NCBI GenBank assembly: GCA_002412545.1
Contig: DHVG01000013.1
Location: 150,165-214,164, forward strand
Reading direction: 5' to 3'
DNA from: Elusimicrobia bacterium UBA5214
Lineage (GTDB): Bacteria > Elusimicrobiota > UBA5214
DNA: 64,000 bases
The notes under the pieces were generated by a model that was not told where the DNA came from, did no database searches, and worked only from the letters and a program-made list of their open reading frames with translations. The translations under genes were made by a program, and so were the position numbers. Below are positions 18,167 to 27,430 of this stretch, in pieces. Position 1 is the first letter of the stretch, and each line of letters opens with the position of its first letter.

Positions 18167-19279
18167 TTAGCAACTACTTTGATAAATCTTTTCAATTCCT
18201 TGAAGATGTTTTTCCAGAGAGAATTTTTTTTCTACCGTTTCTCGGGCATTTTGCGACAAGGTCCGGCATAAACTCCAGTCAGAGACCAAATTTCTAATTG
18301 CCCGGGCTAAATTCTTATAGTCCCTTGGTGGAACTAAAAGACCACTCTTATTATGTTCGATTATCTCCGGTACACCACCAGCATCAGTGCCAATTACCGT
18401 TTTCTTCATTGCCATTGCTTCAACTAAAACTAAGCCAAATGCTTCACAATAGGAAGCGAGAACAAAAATGTCAATTACAGAAAGCATTTCCGGAATATCA
18501 TTTCGGAAACCAGTAAAAATTACTCTCTCTTTCAACAGAGGTTCATCAGCAATTTTTCTTAATTCGTTTTCATAACCAGTAAACCCCGGTTCGGTTGCAC
18601 CAACAATGAGAAATTTTATTCCCGGGAAATCATTAGCTATTTCTTTTGCCGCAAGTAAGAATTCTTTTTGACCTTTTTTTGGTTCAATCCTTCCGATAAT
18701 CCCGACCACCAGGGTGCTGTTTGAAATACCAAATTCCTCGCGTATTTTATAGCGTTCATATTTATGAGGGGCAAATTTCTTCAAGTTAATACCATAATAT
18801 ATTGTTCTCGTTTTTTCCGGTAAAAGCGGACAAGAATCAAGCATTTTCTTTCGTCCGACTTCAGTGGTAGCAATCGCTAAATCTAGACGACGATAAAGAA
18901 GACGATGCAAGAAATCTCTTTTCGGATAAATTGAAGCCATATGGTCAGTGAAAATTATGCGTAGTTTTACTTGACTCAAAAATACCGATGGAATAACATA
19001 CCAAATATCACCAGCGAGATGCAAATGAATTATTTCACTTTTTAAATGCTTAATTAGTATAAGAATTTTGCGAATTAGGAAAATATCCAAGTACTTAATT
19101 CTCACTACGAAACTAAAATATTCCAAATTTTCTTTTTTTGCCTCTCTCTCCAAACGGGAATTATGGGCAACTAAAAGAATTACCTGATGTCCCATTTTCT
19201 TAAGTTCCTTAACCAGCTCCAAAACATACATTTCCAGTCCACCCCAACTGTAAGAAAGACATACCTGTAAAATGTTCAT
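18167..19279 (-). CDS. Glycosyltransferase family 4
   Basis: A 370-residue retaining GT-B enzyme. The N-terminus ILQVCLSYSWGGLEMYVLELV is the usual acceptor-domain start, and the C-terminal half shows VVGIIGRIEPKKGQKEFL and the donor-binding EX7E block EAFGLVLVEAMAMKKTVIGTD. It lies between an LtaS-like transferase and two GT9 enzymes in the envelope run, so it probably extends the LPS core or a surface glycan. The sugar cannot be read from the sequence. Confidence 0.88.
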   Translation of the reverse strand: MNILQVCLSYSWGGLEMYVLELVKELKKMGHQVILLVAHNSRLEREAKKENLEYFSFVVRIKYLDIFLIRKILILIKHLKSEIIHLHLAGDIWYVIPSVFLSQVKLRIIFTDHMASIYPKRDFLHRLLYRRLDLAIATTEVGRKKMLDSCPLLPEKTRTIYYGINLKKFAPHKYERYKIREEFGISNSTLVVGIIGRIEPKKGQKEFLLAAKEIANDFPGIKFLIVGATEPGFTGYENELRKIADEPLLKERVIFTGFRNDIPEMLSVIDIFVLASYCEAFGLVLVEAMAMKKTVIGTDAGGVPEIIEHNKSGLLVPPRDYKNLARAIRNLVSDWSLCRTLSQNARETVEKKFSLEKHLQGIEKIYQSSC

Positions 19280-19298
19280 CGGAATAATGCTCAGTCAG

Positions 19299-20348
19299 TT
19301 ACTTGTTTAAAGTTTTATTTAAATTTTCAACGAAGACCCTTACTGCTGAAAAAACTTTTTCCGGGGTTAATTCAGTTAGACAACGATATTTTATTTTTTT
19401 ATCGCAATCTCTCGCCTCACAAGGTTGACATTCTAATCCTTCTTGTGTCCAACCTACAAAAAGATTACCCACGGGTGACCAGTTAACCGGACTCCTTCCG
19501 CCATAAATTGTGAAACTTGGCGTCTTTTGAGCAATTGCTACATACACATGACCTGAATTTGTCCCGATATGTAAATTTGCCCGCTTAAGCAAGGCAGCAA
19601 ATTCCTTTAGGGAGAAAGGAGGCGAAAGATAATGTTTATTCTTGGTTAAAGATACTGTTTGTCTTACATATTCTTCTTCACCGGGACCGTAGGTAAAAAC
19701 TATTTTTGCTTTAAATTCTTCCCCAAGCATATCAGCTAATCTAGCAAAATATTCTTTAGGCCAACGACAAACATTCCAAATTGATGTTACACTAAGAGTG
19801 ATTAAGAAATTGTTTCTTTTTATTCCTATATTTGACAGAAAATCAAAAACGTTTCTCTCAGCCCAATCTGGGACAGAAAAGAATAGGTTTGTATTTGGAT
19901 CTTTTATTCCTAACGGTTCCAAAAGTTTAAAACGAACAAATACACTGTAACCACGGTTTTCCCAAGGAATATTTAGATTATAAAAAATTTTCCTCAACGG
20001 ATTATGGAAAGCGATTCTCCATTTTGCACCCGAAAAAAACACATAGTAAGCGGTACGCGGATTGTGAAGAATATCAATTACTACATCAAATTTATGTCGA
20101 GCAATCTCCTTCCAGAGTTTAATTTCTTCAAACAACGAACCCCGGGAATTTCTCACCAGAACCCCCTCCAGGAAGGGGTTATCTTCCACAACCTCAAGGT
20201 AGTCACTTTCTACCATAAAATATACTTTTGATTTCGGATATTTAATTTTTATCGCTTCAATTAGCGGTGTGGAAAGAATTACATCACCAAGTTTGCGTAA
20301 TTGAATTAAAAGAATTTTTTCCTCACCCTGCAATACAATTTGTTTCAT
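19299..20348 (-). CDS. Glycosyltransferase family 9 (heptosyltransferase-like)
   Basis: A 349-residue GT9 enzyme of the WaaC/WaaF/WaaQ family. The N-terminal block is ILLIQLRKLGDVILSTPLIEAI; the C-terminal ADP-sugar-binding part contains HIGTNSGHVYVAIAQKTPSFTIYGG. Cysteines near the C-terminus (CQPCEARDCDKK and YRCL) form the metal-site-like pattern common in GT9 proteins of candidate phyla. One base overlaps the upstream GT9 gene (20348), indicating coupling. Probably adds heptose to the LPS core. Confidence 0.87.
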   Translation of the reverse strand: MKQIVLQGEEKILLIQLRKLGDVILSTPLIEAIKIKYPKSKVYFMVESDYLEVVEDNPFLEGVLVRNSRGSLFEEIKLWKEIARHKFDVVIDILHNPRTAYYVFFSGAKWRIAFHNPLRKIFYNLNIPWENRGYSVFVRFKLLEPLGIKDPNTNLFFSVPDWAERNVFDFLSNIGIKRNNFLITLSVTSIWNVCRWPKEYFARLADMLGEEFKAKIVFTYGPGEEEYVRQTVSLTKNKHYLSPPFSLKEFAALLKRANLHIGTNSGHVYVAIAQKTPSFTIYGGRSPVNWSPVGNLFVGWTQEGLECQPCEARDCDKKIKYRCLTELTPEKVFSAVRVFVENLNKTLNK

Positions 20349-21379
20349 CAGCTTGAACTAATCTTTCTTTCTATTGTCCTGTATACCTCTTCCGGAATCA
20401 CCAGTTTCATACAGTCAAAATATTTACATTTTCCAAATATACATTCTCTACATTCTTTAATCTCGGGACGGAAGACCCGGTGTTTCTCTTTCTCCAAAGT
20501 ATATGGACCCCAGCGAACCGGTGAAGTAACCAAAATCGGCGAAAAGAAGGAAATTGTCGGTATGCCTAAAGCAACCGCAAGATGCAAAGGACCGGTAGAA
20601 TTAGTAATCAGCAATCGGTATTTGGAAATAAGCGCAACAAGTTCCCGTAAAGAAAGTTCACCGGCAAAAACAAAAGGTCGAGAAAGTTTATCTGCTATTT
20701 TTTGAATAATCCCTGACTCTTCACTGCTACCGGTAAGGAAAATTTTCGCTTTGAGGTTTTTCTCCAAACTTATCGCAAGCTGAGTAAAATATTCTTCCGG
20801 CCAGCGTGGTGCTGAACCTTTACCGCCGGGATGAATCCCAATGATTAAATCGTTATTCTTTAAGCCCCGGTCAGAAAAGAAATTGTTTACCCGGTTTTTT
20901 TCTTCCGGAGAAATGAACAATCGTGTCTCTCTCGGTTTTGAAGAAGCACCTAAAGTTTCTACTAACTGAAGATTGTAATCGGCTTCATGCTTCTCAACTT
21001 TAGAACGATGTTGCCAAATACGCTGATTGAAAAAAATTGACTCTGGTTTTGATGCTGGACCAATGCGCAATGGTATTCCACTCAGGAAAACTGCCAAGGC
21101 GACTTTGGGATTAACAAAAAAAACTATCGCTGCATCAAACTTTCTTTCTTTTAATTTTCCAATTAAAGAAAATAATGAACCGTCAGCAGTAATAACTTTA
21201 TCTATCGCCGGGTTATTTTCTAAGAGCGGTTTTGTATATTCGCGGGCTAAAAAACTTATTTTTGTTTCTGGGAAATGCTCCTTAATCACAGAAACTGCCG
21301 GCGTAGTTAAGATTACATCCCCGATTTTATCAGTTCGGCATAAAAGTATATTTTTTATTTTTAACTTTTCATTTTCCAT
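20348..21379 (-). CDS. Glycosyltransferase family 9 (heptosyltransferase-like)
   Basis: Second GT9 of the run, about 343 residues from the ATG at 21379, which lies two bases after the upstream stop; an ATG at 21403 would overlap that gene by 22 bases. Motifs: NILLCRTDKIGDVILTTPAV, IGIHPGGKGSAPRWPEEYF, LITNSTGPLHLAVALGIPT and C-terminal cysteines in CRECIFGKCKYFDC. The first residues (MENEKLKIKN) look like translated low-complexity repeat. Likely LPS core heptosyltransferase; order relative to its neighbours is unknown. Confidence 0.86.
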   Translation of the reverse strand: MENEKLKIKNILLCRTDKIGDVILTTPAVSVIKEHFPETKISFLAREYTKPLLENNPAIDKVITADGSLFSLIGKLKERKFDAAIVFFVNPKVALAVFLSGIPLRIGPASKPESIFFNQRIWQHRSKVEKHEADYNLQLVETLGASSKPRETRLFISPEEKNRVNNFFSDRGLKNNDLIIGIHPGGKGSAPRWPEEYFTQLAISLEKNLKAKIFLTGSSEESGIIQKIADKLSRPFVFAGELSLRELVALISKYRLLITNSTGPLHLAVALGIPTISFFSPILVTSPVRWGPYTLEKEKHRVFRPEIKECRECIFGKCKYFDCMKLVIPEEVYRTIERKISSS

Positions 21380-21381
21380 CT

Positions 21382-23802
21382 TTAGCGATTTATATATCCC
21401 CATTCTTCAAGCATTGTTTTCAATTCCCGAGGAAGGAACGCTTGTTCTCCCCCAGAGACAACAATTTTAGATAATCGTCCGAGAAAAACCGTCAGTTCTT
21501 TTTCATGCGGCGAAATCCGGCCGATTCCTTTGAGGTAAGCAAAATCTTGCCTAGTAATTTTGTTTGTGTTACCATCCAACAGAGGTAATCCAAGACCGGA
21601 AACCAAAATTTCATTAAGCGGAATTCTGCGATTAACCGCTTTTAGATCTAAAGTAAATTCAGCGTTATTCGGTTCGGTCTCAAAAGTTAACTCGTCATCA
21701 GAAACAAATCTAAACTTAATCTCCGAGCCGGATAATTCCAGACGGTTATTTTCTGATTTCTTCTCACCGAATTTTACCTTACCGGAAATTTTTATTTCTC
21801 CTTCTATCGGACTCCCGAGCACATTTTGGAATACTAACTTATTCTGTTCAAAAAGAGGAATGAAACTCTCGTTTATCTTCCGCATTTGGAGTAGTCTTTC
21901 TTGGTTCATGCCCGCGAGATTATTGTTTTCCAGAGGGTCTTCCTTAAGGTTGTATAACTCTTCCCGGTCAATTAAACGCCGTTCCCTTTTTCGCGAGTAG
22001 GTCCCAAAATTGTAGATGTATTTATAACGGTCATCCACCCGGATTCCGTAGTTATTTCTCCCGTAAGTGAAGATAACTTTGGGGTGGATATTTTTCTCTC
22101 TCCGGAGTAGAGGATAGAGATTACAACCCTGGAAGAAACACTTATCTTCAATTCCCAAAATTTCCAGTGCCGTAGGAACTACATCAAGTAACTGTACTGA
22201 TTCTTGAATTGTCCTGCTTTCCGGTATTTTACCGGGCAAACTAAAAATCAAGGGAACTTTTATTTCATCATCAGTTAAAGAAACACCGTGGTCATAAAAA
22301 ACACTTTTGCCTACTTTTTTGCTCTTCTTCTTTTCTACCAAATATTCTTTAAAAGTATCTCCGTGGTCGGAACAAAGAATCACCAAAGTAGTTCCAGTTA
22401 ACTTAAGTTGTTCCAAGGTTTCTAATACTTTCCCAATATAATAATCGGTATAGGCAACCTCTCCACGATAAAATATCTTGTACCAATCTTTAAAATTAGC
22501 AAGTTCACTCCGGTAGGTTTGTTTTAGGAAACGTAACGGTGGACGGTAAGGACCGTGAGCACCTCCGTAATAAAGTAAAAGGAAAAAGTTCTTTTTATAG
22601 TTTTCTTTTAGCCATTTAATTGCTGCATAAGTAGTTTGTGGTTGCTCGTAATTCGCCTGTTCAACTATTGTTAAATCATCGAAACCCCAATCTACACCGA
22701 AACCGATACCGTCGGATAATAAGGACATACAACCAATCGCCTTAGTTAAATACCCGTGATTACTAAGGATTGAAGCGAGTGTAGGAATTTTTTTCTGATA
22801 AAAATCATTTTTGGTTTCCTGACTACTGTGATATTCAAAAGCAATTTTTCCCAATTCTTGCGGATAGCGAGAAGTGAAAAATGAACTCATTGATTGTTCG
22901 GTCATATTCCCGTTAGCAAAACATTGCCGGAAATTGACTCCTTTTTTTGCCAGAGAATCAATGTTCGGACTAATTGTGCCCGGTGCACCATTGATACCCA
23001 AATGGTCACTACGCAAAGTATCAACAACAATGAGAACAAAATTGTGCGGTTGTTTATTTGCTAAATCACCGATTTGATAAAGACGCGGATTAGCCCAGAA
23101 AGCATGAGTAAGTTTATTTTCCGGATTAGAAGTGCAAAACTGGATTCTAATTCTCTGCCCAGCAAAAGGACTTAAATCCAGAGCAGCCGGTTCCCATTTC
23201 CCTTCACGATTTTCGATGTTTACTTTCAAATACTTGTAGAAATTCTTATAGTAAGAATCGGAATAACGCCAGCGGTAGGGAGGTAGCGGCTTAACTTCTT
23301 TTTTGAAAACTGAATGAACTTCATTTTTCTCGTCAATAATTTTGATTTCAAAAACTGCTGATGCCTGAAGAACACCATTAATTGACGAAATAATCCCGCA
23401 GTCAAATTCCAGGATTGTCTCTCCGGGTAAGAAAAGATTATATTCAAAAACAGTATTGACCGGTGCATAAAGTGCATTTTTATGTTCCGCAAATAGAGGG
23501 AACCAACCCAACGAAAGATGAACATTTTGCGGGTGCAAATGGTAGTCTGCACTATTATTCAAAAAGGAATATCCTTTAAGTTCTTTCTGGGCTAAAGACA
23601 AATTGGCGATTTGAATCCTTGCTCTTTTTACATTTCTAATGAAATCGTAAATAAGAGTTTCCCTCTTTAGGGAATATTCAGTCTTGATTTCTTCGGCTCG
23701 GATGCGTTTATCCCAAGGATAAACAAAGAAAATGTAGAAAAATAAAAATAGCAAAATTATACTCAGCAGAGTAAAAATACAATATTTCAGGAGTTTAAAC
23801 AT
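21382..23802 (-). CDS. Membrane-anchored sulfatase-superfamily protein
   Basis: An approximately 806-residue protein: one N-terminal membrane anchor (about residues 3-25), a beta-rich jelly-roll-like region (to about 240), then a sulfatase-fold domain from FVLIVVDTLRSDHLGINGAP to about residue 590, and a C-terminal strand-rich tail. Metal-site blocks are VDTLRSDH and LCSDHGD. The nucleophile region reads ANGNMTEQSMSSFFTSRYP with no CxPxR, so it may be a phosphotransferase rather than a sulfatase. I use the ATG at 23802, one base after the upstream stop; 23832 is an alternative. Confidence 0.78.
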   Translation of the reverse strand: MFKLLKYCIFTLLSIILLFLFFYIFFVYPWDKRIRAEEIKTEYSLKRETLIYDFIRNVKRARIQIANLSLAQKELKGYSFLNNSADYHLHPQNVHLSLGWFPLFAEHKNALYAPVNTVFEYNLFLPGETILEFDCGIISSINGVLQASAVFEIKIIDEKNEVHSVFKKEVKPLPPYRWRYSDSYYKNFYKYLKVNIENREGKWEPAALDLSPFAGQRIRIQFCTSNPENKLTHAFWANPRLYQIGDLANKQPHNFVLIVVDTLRSDHLGINGAPGTISPNIDSLAKKGVNFRQCFANGNMTEQSMSSFFTSRYPQELGKIAFEYHSSQETKNDFYQKKIPTLASILSNHGYLTKAIGCMSLLSDGIGFGVDWGFDDLTIVEQANYEQPQTTYAAIKWLKENYKKNFFLLLYYGGAHGPYRPPLRFLKQTYRSELANFKDWYKIFYRGEVAYTDYYIGKVLETLEQLKLTGTTLVILCSDHGDTFKEYLVEKKKSKKVGKSVFYDHGVSLTDDEIKVPLIFSLPGKIPESRTIQESVQLLDVVPTALEILGIEDKCFFQGCNLYPLLRREKNIHPKVIFTYGRNNYGIRVDDRYKYIYNFGTYSRKRERRLIDREELYNLKEDPLENNNLAGMNQERLLQMRKINESFIPLFEQNKLVFQNVLGSPIEGEIKISGKVKFGEKKSENNRLELSGSEIKFRFVSDDELTFETEPNNAEFTLDLKAVNRRIPLNEILVSGLGLPLLDGNTNKITRQDFAYLKGIGRISPHEKELTVFLGRLSKIVVSGGEQAFLPRELKTMLEEWGYINR

Positions 23803-23803
23803 T

Positions 23804-25891
23804 TTAATAATACAATGGTAAAAAAAAGTCATTTTTGAAAACTATGTTTTTGTCCTGTAATATCCAAACATAGAGTTGTTTTTTCAATTTTTCCATTATT
23901 TCTTTGTGCCTGTTGACGATATTTCTGGTTTCTGAAGGGTCATTTTTTAAATCGTATAGTTCAAAAATTATACCTTTCGGTGTAGGCATATAAATCAACT
24001 TATAATCTTTTGTGCGTAACATCCGATGTTTAGCAGTAATAATTAAAGGACGATATTCTTCTTTAATGACAACTTCATTATTATAGGAATTATCAATTTT
24101 ACCTAAAGAGGTAATATCCGGATAATAAATCCTTTTTTCTTGATAAAATCCTTCCGCGGTATCACTGAACCAAATACCGGTTTCGGCAAAAGCACTGAGA
24201 TTTAAAGTTTTATTTTTTCCTACCAGTAAAGGCAAGAGGCTAACTCCATCTATTTTTCCCGGTACCGGTAAATCCAACATTCCCAAAATTGTCGGCATCA
24301 GGTCAACATCACGAACAATTGTATCAACTTTCTTAAGCGGATAGATTCTCAGTGGATTACATACAATTAAAGGGATATTCACTACATAATCCCCGCGAAA
24401 ATGCTCTCCATGACCAACATACCACTCATTTTCATATAGATTTTCACCATGGTCACTAGTAACAATAATTATCGTTTTGTTTAAAAGTTCTTCTTTTTCT
24501 AAAAACCTAATAATCTCACCAAGAGCGTCATCTACACTTTTTACTGCTCCGTTATAAATACCCCGAATTTGTTTTGTTTCTAAATCACCAATGTTTTCTT
24601 TTTCATAAATTGAAGGTGGTTTATGATACTTATATCTTCCTTTATATCCGGGAACTGTATACATTTGGTAGTAAGGATAAGGTGCCGCATAAGGAAAATG
24701 TGGTGTAGAAAAAAAGAGAAAAAGAAAAAATTTTTTCTTTCTTTGGAATTTCTTCAATAAATCTTTTGTTTCGTCAGCCAGAAGAAAAGGGTCAGCATTA
24801 TGCGCAAATTCTTTCAAAACTGGGAAAATTTTCCGTCCTAAAGAATTAGTAATATAGGGTAACAAAAAATAATGCATCTCTAATGAACGCTGTTTGAGAA
24901 TAGTGTAAAAATTGAAGTAAGGTGCTTTTACTACATCAAATCCAATATTCATCCTGCTGAATACATCACCAGCAAAATCGGAAACTACACCAGTAACATA
25001 ACCTTGCTTACGCAAAATTTCCGGCAAAGAACCGTCGCGATGCTCACGTTCATCTTTAGAAGGAAACATATGTCTCACCCGATGATTGTGCGGATATTTA
25101 CCCGTAAGCAAAGTTATAACTTCCGGAAATGTCCGGGGTAAGGAAACATAAGCGGAAGAAAAAATAATTCCCTCATCAGCTAACTGCTGTATGTGGGGAG
25201 TAAACCGAGAGTTTACTCGGTCCTTGCGCAAAGAATCAACACCAACAATTATAAGATTTGGTCCTTGGTTATTATTTCTTCTATAAATCACACTTGAGAA
25301 GAAAATTACTAACCCAACAAAAATTATACTGCTAATATAAATTTTACCTTTTCTTTGTAATTTGAAAAAAGCATTAACCAAAGAGATAAGAAATAGAACA
25401 AAAAGAAATAGACCAGTAAGTTTCAAAACCATAAATGGAACTTTATCAGTAAAAAAAATCTGCAGATTTTGTCTCCACCCTGAACGGTCATAAAAGAATT
25501 CCGTATATAATTGTGGGTATTTTTTAAGATTGTAAATAAAAAAATATGAATTGAGTAAAATTATACCTACTGGGATAGAAAGATATCTAAGCCATTTGAG
25601 GTGATTGTCTTTTTTTTCGGAGTAAAAAAAAGGAAAATATGTCCAAAAAAAATTTAGCACTATACCGAGAAATAAACCAAGGAAAAGGTAAGAAAAAAGT
25701 ATCTTCAATTGAATAAAAAGAATGTTTTGCCAGAAATTTTTGAGAATCATTTTCTCGGCCAGCGGATTTTTTACTCCCATCACTGAGAGACCACTTCTTT
25801 CTAAGAGACAGAATAGATAAAGCAAAAAGAAAAAAATCAAACCACTTAATACAGAAAATGAACATTTTTTAACTATTTTACTTATAGGCAT
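23804..25891 (-). CDS. Membrane sulfatase-superfamily transferase
   Basis: A 695-residue protein with about five N-terminal transmembrane helices (residues 12-200) and a periplasmic sulfatase-fold domain (about 215-650). Catalytic blocks: LIIVGVDSLRKDRV, SLPRTFPEVITLLTGKYPHN with a likely threonine nucleophile, and IIVTSDHGENLYE. The lack of CxPxR and the presence of membrane helices resemble lipid phosphoethanolamine or phosphoglycerol transferases. It overlaps the upstream GT9 fusion by 14 bases and is followed directly by another sulfatase-fold gene. Confidence 0.8.
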   Translation of the reverse strand: MPISKIVKKCSFSVLSGLIFFFLLYLFCLLERSGLSVMGVKNPLAEKMILKNFWQNILFIQLKILFSYLFLGLFLGIVLNFFWTYFPFFYSEKKDNHLKWLRYLSIPVGIILLNSYFFIYNLKKYPQLYTEFFYDRSGWRQNLQIFFTDKVPFMVLKLTGLFLFVLFLISLVNAFFKLQRKGKIYISSIIFVGLVIFFSSVIYRRNNNQGPNLIIVGVDSLRKDRVNSRFTPHIQQLADEGIIFSSAYVSLPRTFPEVITLLTGKYPHNHRVRHMFPSKDEREHRDGSLPEILRKQGYVTGVVSDFAGDVFSRMNIGFDVVKAPYFNFYTILKQRSLEMHYFLLPYITNSLGRKIFPVLKEFAHNADPFLLADETKDLLKKFQRKKKFFLFLFFSTPHFPYAAPYPYYQMYTVPGYKGRYKYHKPPSIYEKENIGDLETKQIRGIYNGAVKSVDDALGEIIRFLEKEELLNKTIIIVTSDHGENLYENEWYVGHGEHFRGDYVVNIPLIVCNPLRIYPLKKVDTIVRDVDLMPTILGMLDLPVPGKIDGVSLLPLLVGKNKTLNLSAFAETGIWFSDTAEGFYQEKRIYYPDITSLGKIDNSYNNEVVIKEEYRPLIITAKHRMLRTKDYKLIYMPTPKGIIFELYDLKNDPSETRNIVNRHKEIMEKLKKQLYVWILQDKNIVFKNDFFLPLYY

Positions 25892-27335
25892 TTTTCGTTC
25901 TTAAAACCTCTTTTACTGTCGAATAAACCTGTTCCGCCGAAATCATCCGCATACAATTAAAATGTCCCAAGGGACATTTCTTGCCCCCATGTAAACTGCA
26001 GGGACGGCAGGGTAAATCCACTTCTACTATCCGATGTTCTTCACCATAAGGATAAAAACCTAATTCTTTAGTTGTTGGACCAAAGATTGCTACTGTCGGT
26101 ACTTTACTTGCTACCGCAATATGCATCGGACCAGAATCGTTGGTTAGAAAAATATTGCACCCGGAAATAAGTGCAATTAATTCTTTCAAATTAGTTTTCC
26201 CGGCTAAGTTAATTATTGGATAGTGAACTTTTTTTTCTATTTCTTCAGTTGAACCTGTATCTTCTTTCCCACCAAAAATAATGACTTTCACTTTATCTCT
26301 CTCAATCAGCAAATCAATCACTTCAGCAAACCTTTCCGGTAACCATCGTTTTGTTGGCCAGACCGAACCCGGATTGATTCCAACAATTAAATCCTTTTCG
26401 TCCAAATTATATTCATGGAGAAATTCCATTTTTGTATTTTCATCCACAGATATGGATAATTCTCCGGAATGACCTAATCTTTTTACTCCCAAAGGTTTCA
26501 ACAATTCTAAATTTCGTTCTGCATCGTGTATTCGCCAATCAAAAGGTACAAGGTCAGTAAGAAATATTTTCCCTTCACTAGAAATAAAACCAATCCGTCT
26601 GGGGATACCCGCTAACCAAACTAGTAATGCACTACGAAAAGAACGATGTGGTAAAATCGCAAGGTCAAAATTTTCTTTTTTAATTTTTTTTACTAACCGG
26701 AAAAAAGGTAATAGACCTTTTTCTTTGTTTCGTTTATCGTAAACAATTAAGTTATTTACTTCTGGTGATTGAGCAAAAATTTCTTTTATTTCTGGAGTAG
26801 AAAGAACAGTAAGAAGAGCATCCGGAAAATTTTCTTTAGTTTCTCTCAGGAGAAGTGTAGTCAAAACTGCATCACCAAGATACGCAGTTTGAATAATGAA
26901 CACCCGTAAACCTGCTTTAACCGTGAGTTGGTTCAAAACATCTAAATAGCGTTCAACTGTATGTTTTTTTAATTCTTCCGTGCGTTTTTTACCATAGACC
27001 AAAAGATACCGCGCACGGATTGCTTTATTATATTTAATTTTCTTTTTCACTTTAGAAAAGAAACGAATAAGATTACTCCGCAGATTATTATGTAAATCAA
27101 TTAATAAATCATATTTTCCCGCATTTATCATTCGGATATAAAAAAGTAATCCTTTATCCTGTTCAAAGGGTATAATTTCATCTAAATAAGGATTATTTTC
27201 AAAAAGAGGAACGAATTCTTTCTTCACCAAAAGAGTAATTCTTGCTTCCGGGAAGAGTTGTTTCAAATTTTGATAGACCGGGGTAGTTAATACTAAATCA
27301 CCAAGTGAACTGAGACGAATAATTAATATTTTCAT
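25878..27335 (-). CDS. GT9 heptosyltransferase with an extra N-terminal GT9 half-domain
   Basis: A 485-residue protein, much longer than the usual 330-350. Residues 1-140 are an acceptor-side Rossmann domain starting ILIIRLSSLGDLVLTTPVYQ. At residue about 146 a second, complete GT9 begins with VFIIQTAYLGDAVLTTLLL and runs through IVGINPGSVWPTKRWLPERF and FLTNDSGPMHIAVASKVPT to the C-terminal cysteine cluster CRPCSLHGGKKCPLGHFNC. So one and a half GT9 units are fused. The first unit lacks its donor-binding half. Likely LPS core enzyme with an added binding or dimerisation domain. Confidence 0.85.
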   Translation of the reverse strand: MKILIIRLSSLGDLVLTTPVYQNLKQLFPEARITLLVKKEFVPLFENNPYLDEIIPFEQDKGLLFYIRMINAGKYDLLIDLHNNLRSNLIRFFSKVKKKIKYNKAIRARYLLVYGKKRTEELKKHTVERYLDVLNQLTVKAGLRVFIIQTAYLGDAVLTTLLLRETKENFPDALLTVLSTPEIKEIFAQSPEVNNLIVYDKRNKEKGLLPFFRLVKKIKKENFDLAILPHRSFRSALLVWLAGIPRRIGFISSEGKIFLTDLVPFDWRIHDAERNLELLKPLGVKRLGHSGELSISVDENTKMEFLHEYNLDEKDLIVGINPGSVWPTKRWLPERFAEVIDLLIERDKVKVIIFGGKEDTGSTEEIEKKVHYPIINLAGKTNLKELIALISGCNIFLTNDSGPMHIAVASKVPTVAIFGPTTKELGFYPYGEEHRIVEVDLPCRPCSLHGGKKCPLGHFNCMRMISAEQVYSTVKEVLRTKNAYK

Positions 27336-27430
27336 CTAAATAAGATTACAGTAATTTAGAAAAACCGATTACAGCGATTAAACTTTATTGGTTTATCATT
27401 GTAATCGTTGTTCACAATCGTTGTAATCAA
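27336..27430. repeat. Degenerate short tandem repeats at the 3' end of waaA
   Basis: Repeated units close to GATTACAG and CGTTGTAATC fill the gap after waaA. They run into the waaA 3' end, where they encode its last residues (YNDCEQRLQ). Confidence 0.65.
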
